NCBI GenBank assembly: GCA_020635855.1
Contig: JACJYZ010000003.1
Location: 496,001 to 560,000, forward strand
Direction of reading: 5' to 3'
DNA from: Flavobacteriales bacterium
GTDB taxonomy: Bacteria; Bacteroidota; Bacteroidia; JACJYZ01
DNA: 64,000 nucleotides
Shown here: positions 25,173 through 35,508 of the stretch, piece by piece
Numbering within the stretch: the first letter of the stretch is position 1
How the letters are laid out: every line of letters starts with the position of its first letter
Made by a program: the position numbers and the translations under genes
The notes under the pieces: generated by a model
The model's database searches: none
What the model was told of the DNA's origin: nothing
What the model saw: only the letters and a program-made list of their open reading frames with translations

Positions 25173-26252
25173 ATGAAGCGTTGGGTTACACTGGCATCGT
25201 TGGTGCTTGTGGCCTTTCTCTCCCGAAGCTGCAAGAAGGAAAGTCCGCCTGAGGAGACAGACAATGACATCACTGTGGTCTCCACCCCGGAAGTGGGTAC
25301 ACCCTACGAACTGAAGGTGCCACCCGGCTTTCCCACACTTGAGATCCCTGCAGACAACCCGATGACGCTTGAAGGTGTGGCGTTGGGGCGGAAGCTCTTT
25401 TATGACCCCATCCTCTCCGGTGACAGTACGCAATCGTGTTCAAGTTGTCATTCACAGAAGTTTGCATTTTCTGATAATGGGAAGCAATTCAGCGAGGGAA
25501 TAGATGGAAAAAAGGGGGCCCGCAACGCCCCAGCCATCATCAATGCGGCATGGCTGCCTTCTTTGTTCTGGGACGGGCGTGCGGAGACGGTGGAAGACCA
25601 GGCGCTGCAGCCGGTGCCCAATCCCATCGAGATGCACCTGGATTGGCTGGATGCCGAGAAGAAACTGAATGCATCATCCGATTACAAAAATCTTTTCCAG
25701 CAGGCCTTCGGTACCCGCGTTATCACATCTGACCTGGTGGTGAAGGCCATTGCTCAGTTCGAACGCACGATCATTTCGGCCAACTCCAAATTCGATAAAG
25801 TATATGAGAACAAGGAGTTTTTTTCGGATGAGGAATTGGAGGGCTATACCATCTTCTTTACGGAAAAAGGAGATTGTTTCCATTGCCATGGAGGCCGTCA
25901 GCTGACCGACCAGCAGTTTCATAACAACGGCCTTGACAGCGTGTTTACTGATCGCGGATTGATGGAAGTGACGGGGAATGCCACCGACCTGGGCAGGTTC
26001 AAGACACCCACCCTGCGCAACATCGCGTACACCGCACCTTATATGCATGACGGTCGTTTTGCCACACTGGAAGAGGTGGTGGATTTTTACAGCGAACACG
26101 TGGTACCTTCTGCCACCATCGACCCGTTGATGAAAAAAGTGAACCAGGGTGGCCTGCATCTGACCGCCCTGGAAAAGGAATACCTGATCGCATTTTTGAA
26201 TTCCTTTTCAGACCCGTATTTCCTGATCAATTCGGCATACGGCCCTCCCTGA
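25173..26252 (+). CDS. Dihaem cytochrome-c peroxidase family protein (MbnH-like)
   Basis: 359 residues from ATG 25173, 1 bp after the MbnP stop. N-terminal export signal; Cys20 could be a lipid attachment site but the lipobox is poor. Two c-type haem motifs are CSSCH (residues 89-93) and CFHCH (235-239), which with RNAPAIINAAW, FWDGRA, QFERTI and FKTPTLRNIAYTAPYMHDG define the bacterial CcpA/MauG/MbnH superfamily. Members reduce H2O2 or carry out radical chemistry on a partner protein. The MbnP neighbour argues for an MbnH-type role in the periplasm or at the outer membrane. Length fits the family. Confidence 0.92.
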   Translation: MKRWVTLASLVLVAFLSRSCKKESPPEETDNDITVVSTPEVGTPYELKVPPGFPTLEIPADNPMTLEGVALGRKLFYDPILSGDSTQSCSSCHSQKFAFSDNGKQFSEGIDGKKGARNAPAIINAAWLPSLFWDGRAETVEDQALQPVPNPIEMHLDWLDAEKKLNASSDYKNLFQQAFGTRVITSDLVVKAIAQFERTIISANSKFDKVYENKEFFSDEELEGYTIFFTEKGDCFHCHGGRQLTDQQFHNNGLDSVFTDRGLMEVTGNATDLGRFKTPTLRNIAYTAPYMHDGRFATLEEVVDFYSEHVVPSATIDPLMKKVNQGGLHLTALEKEYLIAFLNSFSDPYFLINSAYGPP

Positions 26253-26369
26253 TTGGGAATGGATTTCAACACTAATTTGTTGGCAATAAAATCATTATGA
26301 TCGTGGCATTTGTTTTGTATTCTTAGACAAAAAAGAGTTATTTTGTCCAACCTTTGAAAACCCACGATT

Positions 26370-27014
26370 ATGAAGCATCATGCAAAATATCTGGCCGCAG
26401 TGGCCGCCCTCTTTTTCGGAACTGTTGGCGCTAGCATGGCCGATGGCTTCGAAGGGACAATTGAGTTTGTGAAAATGACGCAGACAGACACATCCAACTA
26501 TGTGTACTACGTGAAAGGCGACCACATTCGGATCGAAAACACAGTACGGGGTGAAGTAAAAGGTGTGATGTTGGTGGATCTGGGTGAGAAGTCATTGCTG
26601 GCCCTCAGCCCGGAAAGAAAGCTTTACATGGATGTGAACAATTCGCCCCTCAATCCGGGTGATAAGAACAACTATGAAGTGATGAAGACCGGTAACAAAA
26701 AGACCATCCAGGGTTTTGAGTGTGAGCAGGTGCGTGTACGTAACAAGTCACAGAATACAGAAGTGACTTACTGGTTGGCATCCGGTGGTTTCCAGTTTTT
26801 TCCCAGTTTGATCAATACGGTGAACCGTAAAGAAAATACCTCCATATACTATTTGGTGATAGATGGGTTTGAAGACGCTTTCCCATTCCTCACAGTTGAG
26901 AATTCGCTGTTGAGGGAAGAAAGAACACGTATGGAGGTGACAAAAATCACCAAGAAGTCTATTGATGACAAGCTTTTCAATGTGCCTGACGGTTACGTCA
27001 AGTTCGAGAAGTAG
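26370..27014 (+). CDS. DUF4412 secreted protein
   Basis: 214 residues with a signal peptide of about 24 residues (ending GASMAD). The family pattern is visible: FEGTIEFVKM, YYVKGDHIRIEN, VMLVDLGEKSLLALSPERK, then QGFECEQVRVRN and TYWLASG. It is predicted to be a periplasmic lipocalin/LolA-like half-barrel of unknown function. A terminator follows at 27046. Confidence 0.85.
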   Translation: MKHHAKYLAAVAALFFGTVGASMADGFEGTIEFVKMTQTDTSNYVYYVKGDHIRIENTVRGEVKGVMLVDLGEKSLLALSPERKLYMDVNNSPLNPGDKNNYEVMKTGNKKTIQGFECEQVRVRNKSQNTEVTYWLASGGFQFFPSLINTVNRKENTSIYYLVIDGFEDAFPFLTVENSLLREERTRMEVTKITKKSIDDKLFNVPDGYVKFEK

Positions 27015-27045
27015 TTGTTAAAGGTTTTTGGTGGACATATGCTAG

Positions 27046-27076
27046 CCCCGGTTGGAAACAACCGGGGTTTTTTTTT
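27046..27076 (+). terminator. Intrinsic terminator after DUF4412 gene
   Basis: CCCCGGTT-GGAAAC-AACCGGGG followed by nine T residues, 32 bp after the stop codon. It separates this gene from the XRE-S24 regulator, whose start is therefore placed downstream of it. Confidence 0.93.
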
Positions 27077-27125
27077 GGAGGTTGAAAAAGTATTTGGTAG
27101 ATTCGACGGAAAATCTGTCATTCCC

Positions 27126-27956
27126 ATGATGAAAAAGTCGTCAATTGAAAGCGGGCATCCCATTTATTTAGGTACCAACCTCCAGTTGCTCCGGCAACGC
27201 CGTGGTCTATCTCAAGAAGAGATGGCTACAACGCTCGGCATCAAGCGTGCTTCTTTGAGCGGGTATGAGCTGGGGCATACGCAGCCTAACCTGGATGTGT
27301 TGGCTACCCTGGCAGATTTTTTTTCGATGCCCCTTGACCCATTGATCCGTTTGGATCTTTCGGCGATCCCCGGGTCTCAGCTCGAGGCGTTTGAAAAGGG
27401 TCTTTCGTTTGACGCAGACGGCAAACGTCTGCGGGTGTTGCTGACCACTGTGGATCCTTCCGGAGATGAAAACATCGAGTTGGTTCCCCAGGAAGCCAGT
27501 GCCGGTTACACCCGCGGCTATGCCGATCCGGACTACATCAAGGTGTTGCCTACTTTTCGGTTGCCGTTTCTGCCAAGGGAGAAAAAGTACCGGACCTTTC
27601 CCATCAAGGGCGATTCCATGCCGCCTGTGCAGGAAGGTTCATGGGTAACCGGATCGTATGTGCAGAACTGGCACCAGATCAAAGACGGAGAGCCTTGTAT
27701 CCTGGTCACACGCGATGAGGGCATTGTGTTCAAGCTGGTTGCCAACCGCCTTTCCGAAGACGGCACCTTTCTGCTTTCATCCACCAACCCGGCGTATGAA
27801 CCGTATCGCATCAAGGCCACGGAGGTGGTCGAGGTGTGGCGCTTCGTGAACTACATCAGCCCTGAATTGCCGGAAGCGAACCTGTCAAGAGACCAGCTGG
27901 CACAGGCGGTGATGGATCTTCAGCGGGAAGTGGCTGAGATCCGAAGCCGGGTTTAG
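27126..27956 (+). CDS. XRE-family regulator with S24 (LexA/CI-like) peptidase domain
   Basis: 276 residues from ATG 27126. The open frame extends back to 27015 through the terminator, so an upstream start is rejected. Helix-turn-helix at about residues 13-66 (LRQRRGLSQEEMATTLGIKR, then SGYELGHTQP). The C-terminal S24 fold has FPIKGDSMPPV with the candidate catalytic Ser and VFKLVANR with the candidate Lys, so the Ser-Lys dyad looks intact. A short coiled tail ends the protein. It is probably a transcription repressor that can self-cleave on stress, or uses the domain only for dimerisation. No prophage is visible around it. Confidence 0.85.
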   Translation: MMKKSSIESGHPIYLGTNLQLLRQRRGLSQEEMATTLGIKRASLSGYELGHTQPNLDVLATLADFFSMPLDPLIRLDLSAIPGSQLEAFEKGLSFDADGKRLRVLLTTVDPSGDENIELVPQEASAGYTRGYADPDYIKVLPTFRLPFLPREKKYRTFPIKGDSMPPVQEGSWVTGSYVQNWHQIKDGEPCILVTRDEGIVFKLVANRLSEDGTFLLSSTNPAYEPYRIKATEVVEVWRFVNYISPELPEANLSRDQLAQAVMDLQREVAEIRSRV

Positions 27957-27979
27957 AGCCTGTCTATTCTTTCCTTTGT

Positions 27980-27987
27980 TATTTTTG
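27980..27987 (+). promoter_or_regulatory. -7 box close to the MFS start codon
   Basis: TATTTTTG fits TAnnTTTG and ends 4 bp before the ATG at 27992, implying a leaderless mRNA if used. Confidence 0.35.
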
Positions 27988-27991
27988 CCTC

Positions 27992-29173
27992 ATGGCGGAT
28001 GTGCAGTCCAATATCTGGAAGCTATACGTATTGAAAATCTCGCGCTGGTTCATGATGTTCATGCCGGTGTTCATGTTGTTTTACAACGACCTCGGACTTG
28101 AACTGCGTCAGATTACCTTGTTACAATCCACCTATTACTTAACCATCGCGGTATTTGAAATTCCCTCCGGGTATTTGTCGGATGTATATGGCAGAAGGAA
28201 TACGCTGCTGCTCGGAACCATCGCCACTGCCATCGGTTTCGGCATGTATGCCTTTGAGTCGTCATTTACTTGGTTCATGGTGGCGGAAATTCTGCTTGGC
28301 GTCGGCATGAGCTTCGTCTCGGGTACGGATTCCGCATTGTTATTTGAAACATTGAAAGCCGGGGGAAAAGAGTCGCAATACATTCACCATGAAGGCAGGG
28401 TGGTGGCCATCGGAAATTTTGCGGAAGGCATGGCTGGTATCCTGGGAGGTTTATTGGCTGGTTGGAGCCTCCGTTATCCATATATCGGTCAGTGTGTGAT
28501 TTCGTTGCTGGCGGTACCGGTGGCCGCAAGTCTGAAAGAAATACCGAGCCACATCAATCGCAAGTCGCAACCGGTCGGTGCCATACTCAAATACCTTCGC
28601 TATGAAGCCAAAGACCTGACCGGCATGATCTTGTTCTCTTCGGTACTGGGAGCCGCTACTTTGCTGATGGCAAAGATTTTTCTTCAGCCCACATTCCGTG
28701 AGCTGAACATGCCTGTATTCTGGTTCGGTGTGGCATGGACCGCACTTCAGTTTCTGGTAGGGATCTCGGCCTATTTTTCTTCAAGGGCTGATCGCCGGTT
28801 CGGGCGACGGAACATGGTATGGACCATGTGGCTGCTGATCGCTGCGGGGTTCTGGCTGGTAGCGGCGGTACCCGGGTATGCTGTGCTTTGTGTGCTTGCT
28901 TTGTTTTACCTGGTGCGCGGATTGGCAACACCCTTGTTGCGAAGCTACATCAACCTGCTTACGCCTGATCACATGCGGGCCACCATTCTGTCAATCCGTA
29001 GTTTCGTCATCCGGTGCATGGCGGCGGTTGTTTCCCCTTTGCTCGGATGGATGGCCGATGTGTATACCCTCAGGTATGCACTTATCCTGGCAGGCATCAT
29101 GTTCCTGCTGATGGGAGGTATTACCCTGTTGATGTTGATTCGCCTTCGCGCCTTTGACCGTCTGACTTCCTGA
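27992..29173 (+). CDS. MFS transporter
   Basis: 393 residues with about 11-12 hydrophobic helices. The loop between helices 2 and 3 reads GYLSDVYGRRNTLLLG, the MFS motif A (G-x-x-x-D-x-x-G-R-R/K). A repeat of it occurs in the second half (SSRADRRFGRRN). Substrate cannot be deduced. It ends exactly where the convergent rho gene ends: the two stop codons abut at 29173/29174, so termination of both transcripts must occur inside the neighbouring coding region. Confidence 0.9.
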   Translation: MADVQSNIWKLYVLKISRWFMMFMPVFMLFYNDLGLELRQITLLQSTYYLTIAVFEIPSGYLSDVYGRRNTLLLGTIATAIGFGMYAFESSFTWFMVAEILLGVGMSFVSGTDSALLFETLKAGGKESQYIHHEGRVVAIGNFAEGMAGILGGLLAGWSLRYPYIGQCVISLLAVPVAASLKEIPSHINRKSQPVGAILKYLRYEAKDLTGMILFSSVLGAATLLMAKIFLQPTFRELNMPVFWFGVAWTALQFLVGISAYFSSRADRRFGRRNMVWTMWLLIAAGFWLVAAVPGYAVLCVLALFYLVRGLATPLLRSYINLLTPDHMRATILSIRSFVIRCMAAVVSPLLGWMADVYTLRYALILAGIMFLLMGGITLLMLIRLRAFDRLTS

Positions 29174-30901
<1,728 letters not shown>

Positions 30902-31152
30902 GCCTTGGGAAATTTAAATAGAAATGGGAATGATTTTACAATATGAATAAAGCGTTCAAATATGTTGGGCGCTTAAAAAAACAATCTCGCAGTTCAAGCT
31001 TCGGATTTGGATTTAATTAGAAGTCATCTGCTGATTTTCCCGCCGGAGAAAACTCTAAATCGTTCGGGAAACGAGTAAAGACGTGCAATATTACAAATAA
31101 ATCGTGGAATTCAAGAAGGCGTTCGAAAAAAATTATCAATTTCGCCACAGAT

Positions 31153-31611
31153 ATGATACAGAGAATTCAAACCATCTACCTGTTGTTGGCCGTGGCCTTC
31201 ATCATGGCCCTCTTCTATTTTCCACTGGGAAAAATGGCCGGTGACACGGGCGAAGCATCCTATTTTATTTATGGTCTGATGGAAGGACTGGAGGGGAAAG
31301 TCACACTTCTCACGCCGTTTCCTTTCGGTTTATGGATCGTATTCGTACTGATTTCATTCGCTACTGTGCTGTTTTACAAGAATCGCCCCAGGCAGATCTT
31401 CCTGTGCAGGTTGCTATGGATGCTGGTGGCTGTGGGTCAGGGTGTGATCTTTTTTTATGGATACAGGCTGGCCGGACTTTTTCCGGATCGCTCCTTCAAG
31501 ATTTCACCGGTGGCATTTCTGCCGTTGGTTTCCATGTTGTTTGTTGTACTTGCCCTGCGACGCATCCATAAGGATGAGGAACTCGTGCGGGCCGCCGATC
31601 GTTTACGCTAG
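31153..31611 (+). CDS. DUF4293 membrane protein
   Basis: 152 residues starting MIQRIQTIYLLLA, the characteristic DUF4293 opening. Four hydrophobic helices (about 5-22, 54-76, 82-106, 118-136). The family is restricted to Bacteroidota and has no known function; it is typically found divergent from rho, as here. The 251-bp rho-DUF4293 intergenic region holds no gene and no clear promoter box. The 3' end overlaps the convergent phosphoesterase gene by 9 bp. Confidence 0.85.
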   Translation: MIQRIQTIYLLLAVAFIMALFYFPLGKMAGDTGEASYFIYGLMEGLEGKVTLLTPFPFGLWIVFVLISFATVLFYKNRPRQIFLCRLLWMLVAVGQGVIFFYGYRLAGLFPDRSFKISPVAFLPLVSMLFVVLALRRIHKDEELVRAADRLR

Positions 31612-32106
31612 GCCTTTTCTGGGCCATTCCACGATACTAAGGTCCTTGACCTTGCCCTGGTCTATCTCCATCCGGATGGCAGTTACTACCCTGTGAATGC
31701 CGTGGTTTCCGGCTGCGCCCGGGTTGATATGCAGGAGATCGTGTGCTTTGTCGTAAATCACCTTTAAAATATGAGAATGCCCGCAGATGAATATTCCGGG
31801 GCGGTGGTTCATGAACTGTGCCAGCACCCTTTTTTCATATTTTCCAGGATACCCGCCGATGTGCGTGATCCATACCTCCAACCCCTCACACACAAAATGC
31901 TGATCCAGCGGACACATTTTCCTCACCTCGGTGCCATCGATGTTGCCATATACGGCCCGTACCGGCTTCATGTCTTCCAATGCATGAAGCACCGCAGCAT
32001 TTCCGATGTCTCCGGCATGCCATATCTCGTCAGCCCATTCAATGTGTTTCAGCAGCCTCGGGTCAAGGAAGCCATGTGTGTCTGAGATCAGGAGGATTTT
32101 TTTCAA
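31603..32106 (-). CDS. YfcE/MJ0936-family metallophosphoesterase
   Basis: 167 residues from a TTG start at 32106, directly after the batE stop. The dimetal motifs are ISDTHGFLDPRLL (D-x-H), HAGDIGN (GD), YGNIDG (GN[H/D]) and CGHSHI with HINPGAAG. This is the YfcE-type phosphodiesterase layout at normal length. It is probably a cytoplasmic cyclic or small phosphodiesterase; substrate unknown. It is the last gene of the bat run. Confidence 0.92.
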   Translation of the reverse strand: MKKILLISDTHGFLDPRLLKHIEWADEIWHAGDIGNAAVLHALEDMKPVRAVYGNIDGTEVRKMCPLDQHFVCEGLEVWITHIGGYPGKYEKRVLAQFMNHRPGIFICGHSHILKVIYDKAHDLLHINPGAAGNHGIHRVVTAIRMEIDQGKVKDLSIVEWPRKGLA

Positions 32107-32109
32107 GCG

Positions 32110-32868
32110 TCAGATGATTTCAAGTGCATCTGCCGGCAACCAACCCTCGTTGCCATTGGCCAGGCGGATGTTCAACCAATCGTTGTTTCTGCTGATGATG
32201 TTGCACTTGGTTCCTTCGTGCAATTCGAAAAGCATCTTGCCTGATTCGGTCGGTTCACTTTTGGCGGTCACACTGGTTTGCATGATGATCGCACCCCGGC
32301 CGTTTATCTGTTCGTTGTTCTGCCTGGATGCCATGATGAAGGAAAGGACACCTACGCATACCATCAGCACCAACCCATAAAACAGGGGTGCTGTTTTCCT
32401 GCGACCCCTCAGCCAGATATAAAAGGCAAGTACAAGGCAGGCCAGCCACATGCATAAGGCGGTCAATCGCGCCCAACCATCTGCGCTAAAAATATACGTG
32501 GTGTCTTTGATCCACCCCTGGAAGAAAACCTGCGGAAGCGGTTCGATCCGGTCTACTGTGTGTTCATTGGCGAGTTCCAGGTTGTAACCGGCATCTTCCA
32601 GTTTTGGGTCGATTTTCAGCGCGCGTTCGTAGTGCAGGATCGCCCGTGGGTATTGGCCGGCTTTATAATAGGCATTGCCCAGGTTGTATTCCAGGGACGC
32701 TGATGTATATCCGCCGGACAGAACCTGTTCATAATGTTTGATTGCGTCGTCGTACCTGCCTTCCACGTATTTTTGGTTGCCCAGTTCCAGTTGCGATTGT
32801 GAAGCATCCTGGGCCCATACACCACCGGTCATGAGCAACACGCAGATGTATATCAGGAATTGTCTCAT
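32110..32868 (-). CDS. batE: BatE-like TPR protein with SH3-type domain
   Basis: 252 residues. Signal peptide ending GVWAQ, then TPR motifs (GNQKYVEGRYDDAIKHYEQ, LGNAYYKAGQYPRAILHYER, residues 28-95). Two membrane helices follow (about 130-152 and 158-178) and a C-terminal bacterial SH3-like region (VTAKSEPTESGKMLFELHEG, then WLNIRLANGNEGWLP). This matches BatE of the Bacteroidota bat (Bacteroides aerotolerance) cluster. Its ATG overlaps the batD stop as ATGA, so translation is coupled. Confidence 0.88.
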   Translation of the reverse strand: MRQFLIYICVLLMTGGVWAQDASQSQLELGNQKYVEGRYDDAIKHYEQVLSGGYTSASLEYNLGNAYYKAGQYPRAILHYERALKIDPKLEDAGYNLELANEHTVDRIEPLPQVFFQGWIKDTTYIFSADGWARLTALCMWLACLVLAFYIWLRGRRKTAPLFYGLVLMVCVGVLSFIMASRQNNEQINGRGAIIMQTSVTAKSEPTESGKMLFELHEGTKCNIISRNNDWLNIRLANGNEGWLPADALEII

Positions 32869-34664
32869 TTCATTTCCTCCTCGATCTTTCGAATGACATT
32901 GATGGCGGAAGAAAAATCGTCCTGCATTTCATGGCTGCTGCCGGGAGGTGCATAGCGGGCGAACTCACATTGGTGAATCAGTGCGATCAGGTTTCCTGTT
33001 GTTTCATTGCTCACTCCCGATTTTTGCAAGGCTGTCGTAGCATTTTCCTTGTTCAAGTCAGCCATGGCGATATGCAGGCGGTGCCCTGTGTAATTCCAGA
33101 GGGTTCGCAATACTTCTTCATAATAGGCATCCCGGTTATTTTCCTTCAGCAGCTGAGCTGCTTTCGAAAGGCGGGTGCGTGCCACCTTTTCTGCTTTTTT
33201 GCTGCGGTTGCCTGCCACATCCCTCAGTGCTTCCTGCTTTTTTCTGCGTTGCCAGGCAGCAAGAAAAACAAATAAAAGCGGCAGGATCATTAGTATGGTG
33301 AAAGCCGTTGAGCCGAAGAATGTTTTGCCTTTTCGCGTGAGGTCGGAAACCCCGTTATGAATGAATCGGATGTCTTGCCCAACGATTTGCACATCTTCTT
33401 TTCCAGGAACAAAAGTACTGCCATCCGATTCGCCGTTCCCTTTTTCAACCTCCACCGAATATTCTTCGGACGAAAGGGTGACATACGTGGCCCGGTTGGG
33501 GTTAAAGTAATCAAAGGAGAAGGAAGGAATGGTGTATGTGCCTCCGTGCCGGGGAATGAGTACGTATTCAAAGGTGATTTTACCGGATACCCCCGATTCG
33601 TTCACCTGGATGTTTTGGGAGATCTTGGGGTCATAGACTTCGAAGTCGGTCGGAAAGTCGATTTCAGGTGCATCAATGATCTTCAGGTTGCCTTTTCCGC
33701 TGATGGTTACCTTCAGCGTCAGGGCTTCGTTGGCCTTGAGGGAGGTTTTGTCTACCTCCGTTTTCATCTGGTAATCGCCTACCGCTCCTTTGAAGTGATC
33801 AGGTTTCCCATCTTCCGGCAAAGGTTTCACTTGAATCGTAATGGGATCGCTTTTAACCTTAACAACTGTGTTCTTGTATCCACCCCCAAAGAATTGGTCA
33901 AAGAAATCCCGTGACCTACGTGTTTGTTCACGTACCACGCATTCAACTTCCATAGGCTGGATCTTGAGCTTGCCGGATTTTTGCGGAAACAGCACTTGTT
34001 TGCGCAGGTCAGCGGTTTGGTAGTTGGCCCCGTTGTAGTTTTCGTTCCTGAGGGTGATGGGGCCTTTTTGCTCGATGTCATAGGACATGAATCCTTCCAG
34101 CTCAGGAGGCCGGAAATCACGGAGGTCAGCCAGTTGTTGGCGGCTTTGCAAGATTTGGGTGAGCAGGAGTTCCTGTCCCTGGTATACTTCGGACGGACTT
34201 GCTTTCAGGCGGGCCAGCGTCATGCCCTGGTTTGAGCTTTCGCCGCCATCCTGTTCGGAGTTCTGTTGTTCGCCGGATCCGTCGTTCGTTACTTCAATGG
34301 TGAGTTCACCTGTATTGTATTCCTGACCATCCACCGTTACACTGGCCGGAGGAATTTTTACGGAACCCGCCTTGAGGGCACGCATGTCAATGGAGTAGGA
34401 AATGGATTGGGAATAATCACCGTTGATGATGCGTGTGCTGACCTGTTGGTTGGGACCGGAAAGAATTTGCACATTCTGGATGGATGGAAGTCGGAAATTC
34501 TTGCCGTTTCCGTTGGCCAGGGAAAAGGTGATACGGAATGGCTGGCCTACGCCCACTTTGCGGTGACTGGTGGATGCGGTGAAGTTGACCTGTGCCTGCA
34601 AACCCGTTGCAAATAAAAGCAAACCGGTTGCAATGGCAAATAAGATATGTCGACTTCGGTGCAT
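32865..34664 (-). CDS. batD: BatD (oxygen-tolerance) protein
   Basis: 599 residues from ATG 34664. An upstream TTG at 34688 would overlap batC and is not favoured. Signal peptide ending GLQAQ; then several Ig-like beta domains (FTASTSHRKVGVGQPFRITF, KASPSEVYQGQELLLTQIL, VDKTSLKANEALTLKVTISG). A membrane helix lies near residues 445-468, followed by a cytoplasmic helical tail (residues ~475-599). The protein is thought to be envelope-anchored and to work with BatA/B VWA proteins. The DUF58-MoxR genes in the same run support one complex. Confidence 0.92.
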   Translation of the reverse strand: MHRSRHILFAIATGLLLFATGLQAQVNFTASTSHRKVGVGQPFRITFSLANGNGKNFRLPSIQNVQILSGPNQQVSTRIINGDYSQSISYSIDMRALKAGSVKIPPASVTVDGQEYNTGELTIEVTNDGSGEQQNSEQDGGESSNQGMTLARLKASPSEVYQGQELLLTQILQSRQQLADLRDFRPPELEGFMSYDIEQKGPITLRNENYNGANYQTADLRKQVLFPQKSGKLKIQPMEVECVVREQTRRSRDFFDQFFGGGYKNTVVKVKSDPITIQVKPLPEDGKPDHFKGAVGDYQMKTEVDKTSLKANEALTLKVTISGKGNLKIIDAPEIDFPTDFEVYDPKISQNIQVNESGVSGKITFEYVLIPRHGGTYTIPSFSFDYFNPNRATYVTLSSEEYSVEVEKGNGESDGSTFVPGKEDVQIVGQDIRFIHNGVSDLTRKGKTFFGSTAFTILMILPLLFVFLAAWQRRKKQEALRDVAGNRSKKAEKVARTRLSKAAQLLKENNRDAYYEEVLRTLWNYTGHRLHIAMADLNKENATTALQKSGVSNETTGNLIALIHQCEFARYAPPGSSHEMQDDFSSAINVIRKIEEEMK

Positions 34665-34671
34665 ATGCGAT

Positions 34672-35508
34672 CTACCAATCTTTGTCAATAACCACTACGC
34701 GTGCTTTCTGGTTCTTTTGTTTCTCTTTCTGTAAGGCGTTCTCATCTTTTTGCAGCGCATCCAGAATACGTTGGGCGTCCGCCTTTGATATTTTTCCTTC
34801 CTTTCCCTGACCCTGCTGCGCCTTTTGCTGATTTTCCTTGTCTTTCTGATTTTCCTTGCCGTCCTGATCTCCTTGCTGAGGGTCCTTTTTGTCTTTGTCG
34901 TTCTTCTGTCCGTCCTTGTCCTGCTTATCTTTTTGATCCTGTTTGTCCTGTTGATTTTGTTGATCCTGCTTGTCTTTTTGGTCTTGCTTGTCCTGGTCTT
35001 GCTTGTCCTTTTGATCCTGTTTGTTGTCCTGATCTTTGTTGTCGTTTTTTTGCTGCTGTTGCTCTTGCTCCTTTTTTAGCATAGCCTGTGCATATGCCAG
35101 GTTGTATTTGGTATCCGGGTCGTTCGGGTTTGACAACAAGGCCTGTTTGTACGCCTGAATGCTTTCCTTCCATTTCTTTTGTTGCATCAGCGCATTGCCT
35201 GCATTGTGGAAACATTGCGCGCGTTCTGAGGGGTTCAGTCCTGATTCCTGGGCAAGGGATTGAAAGCCGGAGGCGGCTTCATCGAACTTCTTCTGGTTGT
35301 ACAGTACATCGGCTTCATTGAAGCGTGCGGCAGCTGACACAGGGTTTTTCTCCCTCGCTTTCTTATAAGCATCAGCTGCCATGTCGTAATTCTGTTCTTT
35401 GTAGTATTTGTTCCCCTCGCGGATGTACTTTCGTTCTTCCTGGGCATGTGCGGTCCAGGCCAGCAAGGTCAGCAGACCCAGAGACAGGATATGTCTGTAC
35501 CACATCAT
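34672..35508 (-). CDS. batC: BatC-like TPR protein with charged low-complexity tail
   Basis: 278 residues from ATG 35508, chosen because it overlaps the batB TGA as ATGA. Signal peptide ending TAHAQ. TPR-like helices at about residues 24-130 (YIREGNKYYKEQNYDMAADA, AQCFHNAGNALMQQKKW). Residues ~145-235 are almost entirely Gln, Asp, Lys and Asn (for example DQKDKQDQDKQDQKDK) and surely disordered. The last ~40 residues are structured (SKADAQRILDALQKDENAL). It probably acts as a periplasmic scaffold for the Bat proteins. Confidence 0.88.
   Translation of the reverse strand: MMWYRHILSLGLLTLLAWTAHAQEERKYIREGNKYYKEQNYDMAADAYKKAREKNPVSAAARFNEADVLYNQKKFDEAASGFQSLAQESGLNPSERAQCFHNAGNALMQQKKWKESIQAYKQALLSNPNDPDTKYNLAYAQAMLKKEQEQQQQKNDNKDQDNKQDQKDKQDQDKQDQKDKQDQQNQQDKQDQKDKQDKDGQKNDKDKKDPQQGDQDGKENQKDKENQQKAQQGQGKEGKISKADAQRILDALQKDENALQKEKQKNQKARVVVIDKDW

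Noticed and set aside
27015..27125. Upstream start of the XRE-S24 gene
   Set aside because: It would run through a strong terminator and adds non-protein-like residues.
34825..35079. Leu/Val-rich frame antisense to batC
   Set aside because: It is the mirror of the Gln/Asp/Lys-rich codons of BatC; a Leu-only hydrophobic run with no other support.
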